DNA of 64,000 bases, from NCBI GenBank assembly GCA_009823505.1, contig VZQC01006365.1:740649-804648 (forward strand), read 5' to 3'. Below, one piece after another: positions 33,361 to 45,819 of the stretch. The stretch is from Rhizomys pruinosus (Eukaryota; Chordata; Mammalia; Rodentia; Spalacidae). Both the position numbers and the translations under genes were made by a program. The notes under the pieces are model-generated. The model saw only the letters and a program-made list of their open reading frames with translations. It made no database searches and had not been told where the DNA came from. The first letter of the stretch is position 1. Every line of letters starts with the position of its first letter.

Positions 33361-35809
33361 TGCATGCAAATAAAAAGAAACATTACATTCCTAAATTACA
33401 TAGCACGTTGATGTATGTTTTAATGTACTCATTTTTGTAGTGGTATCAGTTAATCTATTTACTAAAAAAGAAAAAAAATTACTCATTAGGCAAAAAGTAT
33501 TTCTAGCAGACATGGCTAAGGCAGAAACAAACAGGAGCAAGTGAAGTCTCCACTGATATGGAGTACACAGTCTCAGTTTTCCAGAGTGTCTATTGCTCTT
33601 GCCAATCAGAGCAATCTATTTTTTACTTACACTGATTGGCTCAGGCTAAGACACAGGAACCAATTTAAATTACACTGTGATTTTGATGGAATATTTTGGA
33701 AAAAAATTCCTTCTTTTTTTTGTATTTCACACAAAAAAGATATAAGACTCATAGAAATATATATTAGACATTTCAACATTTTTACATTTATCTCTTTATT
33801 TGTGTATATTCATGGATAGGTGCCATGGCATGTAGTGGTCAGTGGAACTTAGATTACCAGGCTTGGCAGCAAGCATCTTTACTTACTGAGATATCTCTAA
33901 CATTAAAAATAATATATATTTATTTATTTAGTATATTTATTTAAGTTTTGTATATTTCATACAACATTTCTTAATCAAATTTAGACCTAATTCCCCTTCC
34001 TTGCCCCCTCCCAAACAGAGCTCATGCATTCTGCCATATATGTCTTTCTTTTTGTAGGAGCTTATGCAAGTGTCTCAGTTTAATATAAAACAACTATGCC
34101 ATTCAATAATTTTAATGATCATCTCTAAGTAGTAGAACTATGAAATTGTATCAAAGATAAAAAGAAAAGCATCCATTAATTAAAAATTATTATATTAAAT
34201 GACATCAATCCCCTGTTTAAAGGTCCATAACTATTTCTTATTTTCACAATTTATGAAAGACATATAAATGTTCCTGTATATTCAAATTAATGTGGTATTC
34301 TTTTATCAGAGTTATATTGTTACATAGTAAATTACATTGTATTACAGTGTGTACATGATATTATACAGGTTCATGAATTGACATAAAAGGCAACAAAATA
34401 TTTTATATAATATATATAGGCTCTGTTAATATGATGGAGATTATTAAGCTTTTACACAAATATCACTTGTGTACCCTTACTGAAGTGCTTTACTTATAAT
34501 CAGTTACTCCTGTAAAATGTTACCAAATAGAACCAGTTACCCAGAGGAAATAAAAATTAATAAGAGGAAAATAAATGGAAGTGGCAGGAAAACAGATCAT
34601 TAATGATTTCTTGAAGATAATGCATTTTCTTTTTCTTCTTGCTTTAAAGTTAATACAAAAGTATGAAATCTGTTCTGAGAAAGATTGAAAAGACTTAACA
34701 AAGAATAAATATTATGTGTAAATAGTTTTTGTACAGAAAATAATATACTGTCAACAAACTTGTCAATGACAATCTCTAATCATTAAACAAGGAGCTTTAA
34801 GTAAAATTATTACTTTGGCTTCATAGCTCGGTATATTTTATTACAATATATATTCAGGGCTATGACATCCCCAAAGGTCTCTGTTACAATGACATCTGAA
34901 AAGTGACAAAATTGATCAGAGTTTTATTTATTCTTGTTTTTAGCTAGTCATTTCTAGAGGATTTTTGACATGTGTAAAATTTTAGTACAACCAGCTATTC
35001 TCAGAAATAATTTTTTAATTGTAAAAAATTGAGATTTTTAGTTAAATTTACTTAAAATTCTAAGAAATTGCCTACAAATTACTTTTCAATTAATAATCAT
35101 TTCATCTATGATAAACCAGTTTCTTTCCTTCTCCCCAATACTTATGAATTTTAAATTACTTATATAGCAAAGACCGATCTAGAATTCTGACTTGAACTGT
35201 TTATAATAGCCATTGTTACAGACTGATGCTGAAAAAGTGGAAGTTTTTCAACATTTAACCAGAAATTATGTATGTTTCAGTTTTTAAAGTCATAACCAGG
35301 GACTTGATTTATTTCATACAGGTTTCCTGTGTATATAATAATGATATATTTCTGCCATTTGCTTAATTATAGTATTTTCATTCCAAAATAATAAGTTATA
35401 TTTCATGTTTGATTTATACCAAGTTTTCACAAGAGTATAGACAGTGATCTTTAGGGTTCATTTGTCAAACAAAAATTTTCTTTTTGCTGTTTTATTGTTT
35501 TATCTGTGTGTAGGCAGAGTACTACCTTGACTGATAGCAATGTTTGATTTTATTTTCTTAGAATGTCCTTAGAGAAGTGCTATTACTGTTTGAATAGATG
35601 GTAAAATTTGAAATTACTTCATCCTCATCTGTAGAGTTCATGTCTCAGGCATCAGTTCCCAGTATTTATTTGGTAGAATATTTTTAAATACAGATAAATT
35701 TTGAATGATAGTTGAGATTTCTTTTCTTTTCTTAATTTGCAAACTCTTTTGTATTATGCTAAATGTGTTTTATGTAATTTTCATAATTCATCTTTTCGTC
35801 AATTCTCAG
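33361..35809. other. Non-coding sequence of copy B
   Basis: Matched by 2,316-5,089 in copy A. It includes an L1 3'UTR scrap at 33,940-34,055 and the empty site for the 217 bp copy A insert near 34,595. No gene seen. Confidence 0.6.
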
Positions 35810-36090
35810 AGACTTTCATGCATGTACACAAGGTATTTTCCCCCTATTTCTGGATTCCCTCTCACCCTCTTACCGTTCCCCCCAACTTTACATAATTTTC
35901 TTTAAAACCACTGAGTCAAATTTTGCTACCGATATATTCATGTGTATGGAGCCATCCACTAGAGTTTTGTGAACCCACCAGAGGCTGTACCCTGACACCC
36001 CCCGCCTTAGCAGTCTTGAACTCTCAGTAGTTCCTCAATCAGTGGTGGGAAGTTGTGAGCCCCATCCTCCTCCATGGTGGAATGTTCTAT
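35810..36090 (-). mobile_element. Old L1 3'UTR fragment with intact LTR empty site
   Basis: Counterpart of 5,090-5,862 without the LTR. The single ACCAC is at 35,907-35,911. Confidence 0.65.
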
Positions 36091-36474
36091 AACAAAATAT
36101 TTGTTAGAATATTTTCCTATATAATAAATATATTCCCCAAAATACAGATTGAGGATTTCTTTGGACTAATGATATTTATTATTTTGATTTTTATTTTGGG
36201 CAGACTTCTGAATATTTGATCAATTTTAATTCTTTATAAACATATAAAATTTAGATTTGTCTGTAAATTTAAAGATCCCTCAGGACATTATGTTGTCCCT
36301 TTTCCTTTTGCTTCTTTCACAGAGTTCCCATAGGAACACTCGCAGGGAAGCACTGTGCTTACCTGTGGTCCACCTTCCCCCGTAGAGCCCTTACAGCATT
36401 ATTAATGTTTTTTCCTCGTGGGGCTAGGAAGCAATCTCTGTTTTGTGGGAGGATGGATATTGTGTATCAGTGAG

Positions 36475-36768
36475 CACATAGCTGTACTTGGCAGTGCAGG
36501 CCAGATGTTGAGGACTGTGTCTCCTTCTATCACTTTCTAACGTAATTTGTGTAATACTGTCTCTGAAAAATCTGTGGAGTTTACTAACTTGGCTAAGCTG
36601 GCTGTTCATTGAGCTCTGAGGATCCACCTGTCTGTCCTCTGGCCATTCCCAGGGCTGGGGGTAGTGGTACAATTCTCTGTCTCAAGTTTTCCTTGCATTC
36701 TGGAAATCTAAACTCAGGTCTTCTTGCTGCGATGGCAAGCACTTTATCTAGTGAACCATCTTCCAGCT
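36475..36768 (-). mobile_element. B3/B4-type SINE, fuller copy
   Basis: Retains CTGGCTGTTCATTGAGCTC and GAGGATCCACCTGTCTGTCC, recognisable B3/B4 words in reverse complement, which copy A has lost. Confidence 0.65.
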
Positions 36769-36964
36769 CCTAATCATATTGGTTTTAATTTTTCCTTTCC
36801 TCATATTCCAAGATCACTTTCATGTCTGACTTTTCTATTGATACTTTTTATGTGGTCATTATTGATAATGCCTTTAGAATGGCATGTACCATTTTATAAA
36901 GAGGTTAGCATCTTTTAACTAAAGATATTGAAGGTAAGCCTTTGGTTAAAAAAAAAAAAAAGTT

Positions 36965-37121
36965 TGAGCCAGGTGTGATGGTGCGCGCCTTTAATCCCAG
37001 CACTCGGAGGTAGAGGTAGGCAGATCTCTGTGGGTTCAAGGCCAACCCAGTCTACAGAGTGAGCTCCAGGACAGCTGGTACTAAAAGGGAGACTCTGCCT
37101 AAAAAACACCCCCCCCCCCAT
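36965..37121 (+). mobile_element. B1 SINE, copy B only
   Basis: GAGCCAGGTGTGATGGTG through CCTTTAATCCCAGCACTCGG to CTGCCTAAAAAACACC with a C run. Copy A has only the A run here (about 6,797). An A run precedes the element instead of a typical tail. Confidence 0.94.
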
Positions 37122-37389
37122 AAAAGGAAGTTTGTGTTTTCTGGCTAAGTAGTAGAACAGAAAATGTTTACTATTTGCTGTAGTTCTAGTACTCTGACAA
37201 ACTATGCTCTATTGCCTTATTTTAGGGACACTTTTTAAATAGCTTTAAGATGTGTAGTTCTTTGCATCCAAAAATTTCGTGTCTCCAACTGTGGACTTCT
37301 ACCCTATTGGTATTGGGCTATGGCTCTCACAATTTCTTTGTTCATGCACTGGTGTGTATCAAAGGCAGAGTCCATAGCTTGACTAAAGT

Positions 37390-37760
37390 TAATATTTTGA
37401 CATTAACCATGTGTATGTGTGCAAGCATCTCTGCTGATTTAGATTATTCCATGTTTGTTCAGTGGAGTTGTAGAGCAGCACAATATGGTACTTATATTTT
37501 TAGCTTTCAGAAGAACTTCTGTAGTGTTTTCCTTAGTGACTTAAGTAGTTTACATTCCCACCAGTAGTGTACAAGAGTCCCTTTTTCTCCTAAATCCTTC
37601 TTCACATTGGTTGTGTTCTTGAGGACAGCAGTTCTGGAATGAGATAGAATAATCTCAGTGTAGTTTTAATTGTCATTGTATTCAAGGCTAAAAAAGATAT
37701 TTATTAAGCATTTGCTTTCTTTTGTGAGCTGTGAAATTTAAATTTTTCTCATTTAAGAAC
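37390..37760 (-). mobile_element. Ancient L1 ORF2 C-terminal fragment, copy B
   Basis: Counterpart of 7,060-7,440, with TTTACATTCCCACCAGTAG conserved. Confidence 0.72.
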
Positions 37761-37815
37761 AGATATTTATACTATCTAGGATCATACTCCATATTTTAAC
37801 TTAAGAATTTACCTA

Positions 37816-38039
37816 GGGCTGGAGAGATGGCCTAGCACTTAAGAGCACCAACTGCTCTTGAAGAGGACACGAGTTTGATCCCCAGCACCCACATGGCTGC
37901 TGAGAACCTTCTTTAACTCCAGTTCCAGGGGAATCCGACACCCTCTTCTGAACTCCACGGCATTGCAGGACACGGGTGCACAAACCTACATGCAGACAAT
38001 ACATTCATACACATAAAAATATGAATACAATTTTTAAAA
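37816..38039 (+). mobile_element. B2 SINE, copy B only
   Basis: Head GGGCTGGAGAGATGGCC at 37,816, tail to 38,039, flanked by AATTTACCT (37,806-37,814 and 38,040-38,048). The empty site is at about 7,482 in copy A. No internal 17 bp duplication. Confidence 0.96.
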
Positions 38040-38472
38040 AATTTACCTGAACTTCTTTATAAATGGGCAAAGTGTTTCTTAGAGACAAACTATAAATTGA
38101 AGGTAGCAGACATTGTTAACCATGCAATCTGTGAATTACGACAGTTGTGTGTCTTTTATTCCTATCTTAAATTTTTGTTTTATTCTTATCTTAGCATTTG
38201 TACTTTTTATTGGGTCTCCAGTATATTTTTAATAATACAGGTAATAGGCCATTTTTTTTCTTCCTAATATCAAGCAGGAAAATCTTCAATAATTCACCTG
38301 TAGTCATATTTGCTTGAGTGCAATTTATTTGAAAAAACGGTCAGAGGGTATGACAGATTTTGTGCCCTTCTGCATATCTTGGACAAATCATATGGCTTTA
38401 TGCTTCTCTGCTGTTAACTTTTATTTTAAAGTAATAAAAAATTTAATTCATTTTTATTGAATATCATTTTAC

Positions 38473-38708
38473 TTTTTTATTATTTTTTTGTATGTGTATG
38501 AATGTACTGTCTGCATGTAGGTCTGTGTACCCGTGTCGTGCATTGCAGTGGAGGTCAGAAGAGGGTCTCGGATTCCCCTGGAACTGGAGTTCTCCTGGAA
38601 TTGGAGTTACAAATGGTTCTTAGCTGCCATGTTGGTGCTGGGGATCGAACCCGGGTCCTCTGCAAGAGCAGTTGGTGCTCTTAACCGCTAGGCTATCTCT
38701 CCAGCTCC
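38473..38708 (-). mobile_element. B2 SINE, copy B only
   Basis: Flanked by the perfect 14 bp duplication TGAATATCATTTTA (38,458-38,471 and 38,709-38,722). The empty site is at about 8,060 in copy A. It carries the internal 17 bp duplication. Confidence 0.96.
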
Positions 38709-41190
38709 TGAATATCATTTTATAATTTGTATTACAAATAATGCATTATAGATTCAGTTTATTTGGGAATTTTTTTTTTACTTTTTTCATGAAAAGTAGT
38801 TTTTTTTTTAATTAGCTTTCATGTAAATTGTTCATCAGTTTTAAGCAAAGTCATTCTGTGTCTCATTAAATATTAAAGAAAAATTTCAGCTATTTTAATT
38901 TTCTGAATATCCTTTGTAATATGGATATTATAATTTTCTCAATTATATACAAAACTATCACTATAGAAAGCACACCATTGAATTTGTACAAACTTCAGGG
39001 AGTTTTCTCAGAATAGAAGCAATTGCTTTATGACTAGTAAATATATAGGTCTCCATGTTCTAACCTGAGATTTTATCTTTGTTTCTACACAACCTCATGT
39101 CCATTTTAATTGGAGTACAACTGCTTAGACATTTAATGTCAAATGTTTAGAACTTATCGATCACTCATTTTTACTCCTGGTATGAACTGTGTAGCTCCTA
39201 TCTTTTCTGTCTCCCCATTTAACTCTTTCTCTGTATTCTTTCCATATTTGAAAGATGAACATTTGGGTTTTATTTTCTTTTTATATCTTGATATTCAAAA
39301 AAATAATTAGAATTTCTTATCCCTACAAGAATCTTCTTTATAATTTTACCTTTTCACTTTATTACTTTCATTATTTTGCGTTGCCCTGCCAATTCTTGTG
39401 ATCAGTAATAGGGCCTTATATTTTCCAGCATTATATTCTTTCCATTAAATGTAGAAAATTTTTTGAAGGATTCATTCTACTTAAATGAATAAAGATATAT
39501 TGGATGATAATTCATAGTATACACTAGGAAATGAAATGTTGGAATAGAATATAATTTTTATCTATTCTATACTCATAAAATTAACAGTTGAATGAAAATG
39601 AATTTAGTTTCATTAGGCAGGTGAATAACTACTCTTCTTGAGATGTACTTTTATAATAGTAGTTGTAATACATTTTCAGAACGCTCACCATCTTGCCATT
39701 TTATTTCTCCTTTTAAAGGATTTTGTTCTTCTGTTTGTGCCTTGTTTTGCCTTCCTACAATATTTTTAATTTCAGTTTAAATTTTTCCTAGTATTTTTAT
39801 CTGTAGCAATTTAAAATAATGTCCACAATGATTTGATGCAAATTACAAAAGGAGATTGTGCTTAGTGCCCCTTTCTGAGATCTGTACTAAGATTAATAGC
39901 CTTTCTGAATACTAGAATACAAGTGTTAAGACGTTATATAAATTTCTAAGTCAATTTTCAGTCAGTGCTCACTGGCACCAGGGGCCAGGAAAGTTACCAT
40001 TTGGCTGTCAGCCTCCTTGTGTCGTACGTGTACATTTGACGCTCTGGAAGCTCTCAATGTCCACCTATTAGTATTTCCAGTACACTGTATCTGGGAGAGA
40101 TGAAAACTGGACGTTCTTGAAGTCTGGCAGCAAATTGTTCCAGGTTTGTCTAAGTTACTAAGCCTTTTTTCATTCCCCAGTTCAAAAATAGTAAATTTTG
40201 TTAGATATAGAAATTTGATGAGAGTTTAATTTTTTCTTTCAGCACTGAAAACATCCCCCACAGGGTCACTAATGGTTGGTTCTTTTGGATTCTAAGGAAA
40301 TCGCACCCATTTTGTGGTAATGTATCTTTTTCCTTTTGAATTTGTAACCTTTGTTAGTGTTTATTATATCTCATAGGAGTACAAGTAACTAATTCATAAA
40401 GTATTTTAAATTCTTAGTGCAATGAATGTAGTTTAGGTCTGTTATGTTTTTCTGAAGTAAGAGAGGCGATTCTACTTAAGGGACAGAGATTGGTGAGCAA
40501 GGTGCTTCTTTCTTTCTAGCACCGTGGTGCCAAAAAGAACATAGTGGGGAAATCTGTAAAATGTAAGCAGACGTTTAGTAACTTTTGTTCCATTGCTTGA
40601 CCTTGAATATAACTGTGGTAGAGTGTTTACCTACCATGCAAACAAAGAAAAAAACCTGAGTTTCATCTATATCACTGGACTGCCAAAACATAAAAGTATT
40701 TTTAAATTTTCAGTTGCTTGTTAATAATCCAAAAGTATTCAGTGTATTGGTTTGACCTTTAGTTCAATGTTGTCAGCCACTTATTGGACTTGCACATCAT
40801 GGCCAAGTGGACAATATGTAATTATTAGGGAACTCTCTTTGGTTGTCCAGGTTTTGGTATTTGATGTCAAGCATGAAAAAATCAGTTTGTATAACTAGCA
40901 ATACAGCAAGAAAAAAAAATCAAATGCAAAAAAACCCACATTTCTTTCTAAAATACAGTGTAAAAATTTCATAGACTAAATGTATTCAAAGAAGGTTAAC
41001 ATATTCACAGGTAAATTTCAAAATTACTTGTGCTAATTGTCAACATGATGCTAATGTTGAGTTGGATGAAAAACGTAAAATCTCAGAATTTATCTGACTC
41101 TAGTGTTTGGAAGGAAAAAAAAACCTTAAGATTATAATATTAAGAATTCCATGTAATTATTCTTGATGGCGATAAAATATTTATTTTATT
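38709..41190. other. Non-coding sequence of copy B
   Basis: Matches 8,060-12,450 of copy A once the copy A inserts are removed. No gene seen. Confidence 0.6.
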
Positions 41191-41197
41191 TTTTAAG

Positions 41198-41280
41198 AAG
41201 GAGAGAGAGAAAAAAGAAAAAAGAAAGAGAAGGAAGGAAGGAAGGAAGGAAGGAAGGAAAAAGAGAAAGGAAAGAATGAA
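41198..41280. repeat. (GGAA)n and purine-rich tract
   Basis: A roughly 80 bp purine-only tract with seven GGAA units. Copy A has only TTTAAGAAGGATATTTAG here, so the tract grew in copy B, together with a small duplication of the GATAAAATATTT word on either side. Confidence 0.92.
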
Positions 41281-41803
41281 AGTGATGGGGATAAAATATT
41301 TAACAAGGATATTTAGTCTTAATAAAATATTTAGGAATTGAATGTCATGTAGTGCAACAAACTTGTTAATATAATTATAATTCTAATTTGTCATCAGCTG
41401 CCTACTTTTAGATATTCTGGTAACATAAACAAAATATGAGAAAGAAAAGGTCAATTTCTTTCTTCCTTTCTAGTCATTATACTTTGTGTTCTCCCTGCAT
41501 TATTGCCGTGACTATGAACTGCTTAGAATATTGCCTACAAAGGCTAATAGTAAACCTCTTTGTCTCATTTATGGTCTGAGGATGTTTTAAATATTGCATT
41601 TCTTCTGTAATTTTGTGTGGTATGCTGATTTTTTAAAATAACAACTAGATACTGAATTTGATGAATGAGGGTATTTGTTACAGTAATGGAGCTCTGACTT
41701 TTGTGTTATATTTTCTTTAAAAATACAGATTTCACAATGTTTAGAAAGAATTTATTCTTTGGTTAAATGTAGTTTATCCATGGGATATTCTATTATTTGT
41801 AGT

Positions 41804-41829
41804 GTGTGTGTGTGTGTTTGTGTGTGTGT
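41804..41829. repeat. (TG)n microsatellite at the duplication edge
   Basis: Partner of the tract at 12,946-12,989 and last point of homology with copy A. Confidence 0.85.
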
Positions 41830-41850
41830 TAGTTCTTAGTATATGACATA

Positions 41851-42706
41851 TAAATCCTGATAATTGTATAAGATTTGAATTCTCCGTTCCTTCTGCTTTT
41901 CTTTGTTTATATTTTGCTTAACTCTTCTTCCTCTGTTGATTTTATTTCCATCATTATAATTAGTATGTATGAATGGCAATATATGATTATTTCCTGTACA
42001 ATGAGATTTGCCTACACAATTATTTAAAAATAGCAGAAATAAAAAACACATACAATTAACTGTCTACTACTCTGTCAGTATAGCTTGGATCTCTCTCACT
42101 ACATTGTTGTGAGAGTTAAACAGACTTAGAGAAATTATAACATAAATGAAAAAAACTTTTCTGTTTACATTTACAAAAAGGAAAACAATTTTTGTAAAAG
42201 AATTTTCTATTCAAAACTAATTCTCCTTTTACAAATGATGAAATTCTAAACTTAGAGGTACCTTCTCCATAACCACTATATAAATTACATATACATAATA
42301 TGCACATAACTCTAGTAATAAGTTAGTATAATACTGTGTATTGTGTTATATAGTATGATGTATAATGCTATGTATGTATTTGTGTATGTTTAATTGTATA
42401 CCAGTAACTTTGGAAGGTTCTTTGAAAACTGATAATGAAAAAGAAATGCCCAAATTGCCATCTGAATAACATTGACACTATATTATATATTGTATAAAAA
42501 TGGTACTGCTTGTAAAACTCATATATCATGCAAATTTTAACAATTTCTTATCCAAAATATTTTACTACTGTTTATATTGACGGGATTTAATAAGTGCCAC
42601 TAATTCCTTGTGATACTCCTTGCTATACTCAGCATACATATTTATAGAACATGTTTTTCCCAGGTATTGTCTTATAAAAAACCATAAACATGTCTTTTTC
42701 TCTTAG
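41851..42706. other. Non-duplicated non-coding sequence
   Basis: No similarity to other parts of the window and no recognised repeat. It would be intronic if the downstream exons are real. Confidence 0.5.
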
Positions 42707-42849
42707 GACAAAAACTTAGCAAGAGAGCTAGAAAGAGGAAAAAAACTGTATCCAAGAGTAGGAAATGATCAAACTTTTGGAAAAGAGTGCAAATGGCATC
42801 TTGGAAACACACAGACAAATACTATTACAGGAGTGCTGAATGGCCTATG
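42707..42849 (+). CDS. Putative internal exon, unrecognised gene
   Basis: The 143 bp segment is preceded by a pyrimidine-rich acceptor (TGTCTTTTTCTCTTAG) and followed by a strong donor (ATG|GTATGT). Of the three frames only one is open throughout: 47 codons plus two bases, starting DKNLARELERGKKL and ending TGVLNGL. The split codon completes as Trp with the next exon. It is rich in Lys, Gly, Asn and Thr and hydrophilic, with no domain I recognise. It lies in the only stretch before 44.6 kb free of obvious repeats, between the duplication and the tandem array. An open frame of this length can occur by chance, so it could equally be a lncRNA exon or a pseudogene remnant. Confidence 0.35.
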
Positions 42850-43988
42850 GTATGTATGTTTTTATATATAATAGTAAACAAGGTCAAGTTAGTTTACATA
42901 TGAGGAGATATTTTCCATGATCACCCAGGTGTCAAAAATAATGCCATTGCAGTGTTTTCTTTAACACTCATAAGACAAATGATAACATCTTAATAGTTTG
43001 AAATTCTACATTATGTGAGTTTTAAAAAGTCCTCACTGTCCGCCATTTTGACAGCTATACTTATTTAATCTTACAAATTACAGAATTTTTATGTGCCTCC
43101 TTTCTAGTATAGAATGTTTATAAATTTGTTTTATTACAGTGTTTTAATTTCACTCTGCAGTAGTAAGCTAACACTTTACTCCAGGCATGTATCACCAATG
43201 GCATATCCTCTCACAATTAATCTCAATATTGAATATTATTTGAATAATGCCAGATTCTATCTTCTCTGTTTTGCATCTGTCATATTTTCCTCTACTTAAT
43301 GAATCCTTTCTTAAGTCTCCCTTGTGAAATTAAGCTTCTTTTTCAATTGCAAGTTATGTGCTTTTTAATTTATCTGAACTTTTTTCTCCAAGTAAAATAA
43401 TATGCCCCTTTAGCATAACAAATATCCTTCTACAAAAATTGTAAATGGTAAATCTATGCAGCCTTGGAAGACCCAGGTCAACTTTGATCTCATTTGTTGT
43501 TTCCACATTAGTGTAAATCATTTGATTCTTACGTTGTGTTCTGAACACCAACAGCATGAATACCTGCAAAAAGGCAGACATGTAAATTCTCAAATTATAC
43601 ATTTCAGTCACTGAATTACATGTTATGGAGCTTTTATGTTTAATAGGATTGATATTAGTTTGTTGAAGGGTTAAGTTGAGAAACATGAATAGATTATATT
43701 TTTCTCCTATCTTGTACATTCATAGCAACTTCTAAACATCTGTAACTGCAGGGTTTGGAATATAAATTTTTGTGGGTTTTGTAAGCATCTTCATCTTATT
43801 TTCATATGTGGTAGACATGCAGAAATATTCAATGTTTGCAATTAATTTCTACACACTCATTGATTGGCAGCCTTCAGTATTTTTTAAAACATTGGCCACA
43901 GTTGGCATGTGTTCATATGTTTTACCAGATTGGAAAAAATGAACAATCAATAAAGATAGTATAATCATGATTCATGTTTTCTGTACAG
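42850..43988 (+). other. Putative intron
   Basis: The 1,139 bp between the GTATGT donor and the TTTTCTGTACAG acceptor is AT-rich. A 121-codon minus-strand frame (43,354-43,719) within it shows no family features. Confidence 0.35.
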
Positions 43989-44013
43989 GTCAGAAGAAAC
44001 ACCAGGGGCCTGA
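43989..44013 (+). CDS. Putative terminal coding exon
   Basis: It follows the acceptor TTTTCTGTACAG (AG at 43,987-43,988). Joined to the previous exon, the frame reads W-SEETPGA and then a TGA stop at 44,011-44,013. I see no AATAAA nearby downstream, so the transcript end is not defined. Confidence 0.33.
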
Positions 44014-44640
44014 AGCTCAATTTCCTCTGATCAAAGCACTCCAATAGTTCAAAAAAAGCTTTCTTCACTCTCCCCCCCCTTGATGGTAATGAATATCACT
44101 TAGACAAACTGCCATGGATTCTTCTTCACAAGACTCACCTACATTATATCCAGATCATTCAATACCTCTACAGTGCCTACAAATCACCATGGATTCACGG
44201 ATTTCACCAAACCGGTGAATAGCTGCTCTATCATTTCATGGTAGTAATGAGGTCTGTGAGCCTACTTTAAATATTGTTGTTGAAAGGACCACAAAATAAC
44301 TTTTATTTAGGCCTTACAATGTATTTTGGTACAAGTCTTGAAACATACAAACCTTTCTGATTTAGAGTAGAAATCAAGGTACCAGCCTTGTGGGCAGGAA
44401 AAAAAGCAGAAACTTGAAATATTGTGGTGGCTTTTATTGTGATTATAAACACTAAATTCTGTGTAAATTTCCAATGTTGCTTTAGACATGGAAAAGGCCA
44501 TGCATTGAAATGATCACATATGTTACAACCTATTACATATAAATGGAGTCGTTTGATTTCCTGAAGGCATTGCAAGTGACATCATGGAAAAATAGTAGGA
44601 TTTACGGGGCAGCACCATTTTGGATCAATTCCATCCCATT
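44014..44640 (+). other. Possible 3'UTR and following non-coding sequence
   Basis: No repeat is recognised up to the first tandem-array fragment. A poly(A) signal is not evident. Confidence 0.3.
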
Positions 44641-45050
44641 CTATTGGCTGAAGTGGTTCTGTCCTGCTTTCAGGGTTCCCTCTCTCCAGTCCTCCACATT
44701 GTATTTCCCTGTCGGGAAAGGCACAGCTTCTGGAAGACAGCAAGTGCACAATAGCTAATAGGCCTGGGACTCTTCCCCTCCTGGAAGCTCGAACAGGTTG
44801 TTCCCCCTTCTTAAGAGATATGGGTTGCCTGCTTTGCTCTCTGTCCTTCCATTCCTGCTGCAACATCCACAGGGCCCGCCACTATGGACATGACATGTAC
44901 TCCTTTTGAACATGACTGTCTATCCTGTTCATAGCCAAGGAAGGTACTGACCATTACCATTTCCTGGATACAAAGGGAGTGTGGTATCTTGCCACTCCAA
45001 AGAGGATTAATGCTCAGGAACTCCATTGTTTTTTTACTAAGGAACCTTAC
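44641..45050. repeat. Diverged array unit, fragment La
   Basis: It aligns with the unit phase that begins at the CTATGACCCTCC point of core units: CTTTGCTCTCTGTCCTTCC, then TATCCTGTTCATAGCCAAGG. Much diverged, and ends at about 45,050. Confidence 0.7.
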
Positions 45051-45819
45051 TTCACTCTCCCAGTTCTGTTCTCAAAGAAAACCTCAAGACAGTCTGCTAT
45101 CTGAATGCTAGTGGTGATAGAAATCTCTGAGGTGGGGCTGGAGAGAGCCTAGCGGTTAAGAGCACCGACTGCTCTTGCAGAGGACCCGGGTTGGATCCCC
45201 AGCACCCACATGGCAGCTAAGAACCGTCTGTAACTCCAATTCCAGGAGAACTCCAGTTCCAGGGGAATCCGAGACCCTCTTCTGACCTCCGCGGCATTGC
45301 ACGACACGGGTGCACAAACCTACATGCAGACAGTACATTCATACACATTCAAAAATAAATAAAAATAATTAAAAAAAAAAAAGAAATCTCTGAGGTGTTA
45401 GATCCTTTGTTGGTCCCCAAGGTGCACTTCCCTTCCTAAAATGAAAGTGAAATTTGAGGCAATATAGGGATCCTGGATCTCCCTGACTAGGCCAGTACAA
45501 ACTAGAAAGGTCTTAAGAGTTGCTCAGTATTCTCCCAGGGATACTCAAAAACTACTTCCCTGACTTTCATTGGGGAAGGGACTGGCTTGATGACCAAACA
45601 AGAGACCAAGGTCCAAGTTGAGGACCCGGCACATAGGCCAAGATGTCCTAGATCATTGGGAATCAAGGGCAACAGTGTCAAGGAGCCTCTATGTTCCCAG
45701 TCTTTCTCCCTCACAGCACCAGCGTTTTATGCCCAGGGCAAATACCCATCCTCTTTCAGAGGTTGCCTGCTAACAGTCTTCCTGGCCCATTTCTGTGCAC
45801 CACAAGGTGCTGGACTATG
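45051..45819. other. Spacer in the tandem-repeat domain
   Basis: Non-array sequence holding the B2 at 45,134. No gene recognised. The short frames on both strands at 45,500-45,900 show no motif. Confidence 0.45.
45134..45381 (+). mobile_element. B2 SINE
   Basis: Head GGGGCTGGAGAGAGCC, missing the usual ATGG inside the A-box region, with an A-rich tail to 45,381. Flanked by the perfect 16 bp duplication AGAAATCTCTGAGGTG (45,119-45,134 and 45,382-45,397). It carries the internal 17 bp duplication (45,231-45,264). Confidence 0.96.

Larger units (their letters stand above)
31800..41850 (+). repeat. Large direct duplication, copy B
   Basis: Partner of 720-13,000 and about 2 kb shorter. It lacks the copy A LTR, one B2, one B1, the L1-tailed element and the 525 bp insert, but has its own B1 (36,965), two B2s (37,816 and 38,473) and an expanded GGAA tract (41,198). 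On the left it extends about 125 bases further into the shared L1 3'UTR than copy A, which is cut there by a B1. Confidence 0.93.

Noticed and set aside
43354..43719. A 121-codon minus-strand frame
   Set aside because: No recognisable motif, no promoter or splice context. It lies inside the putative intron of the opposite strand.
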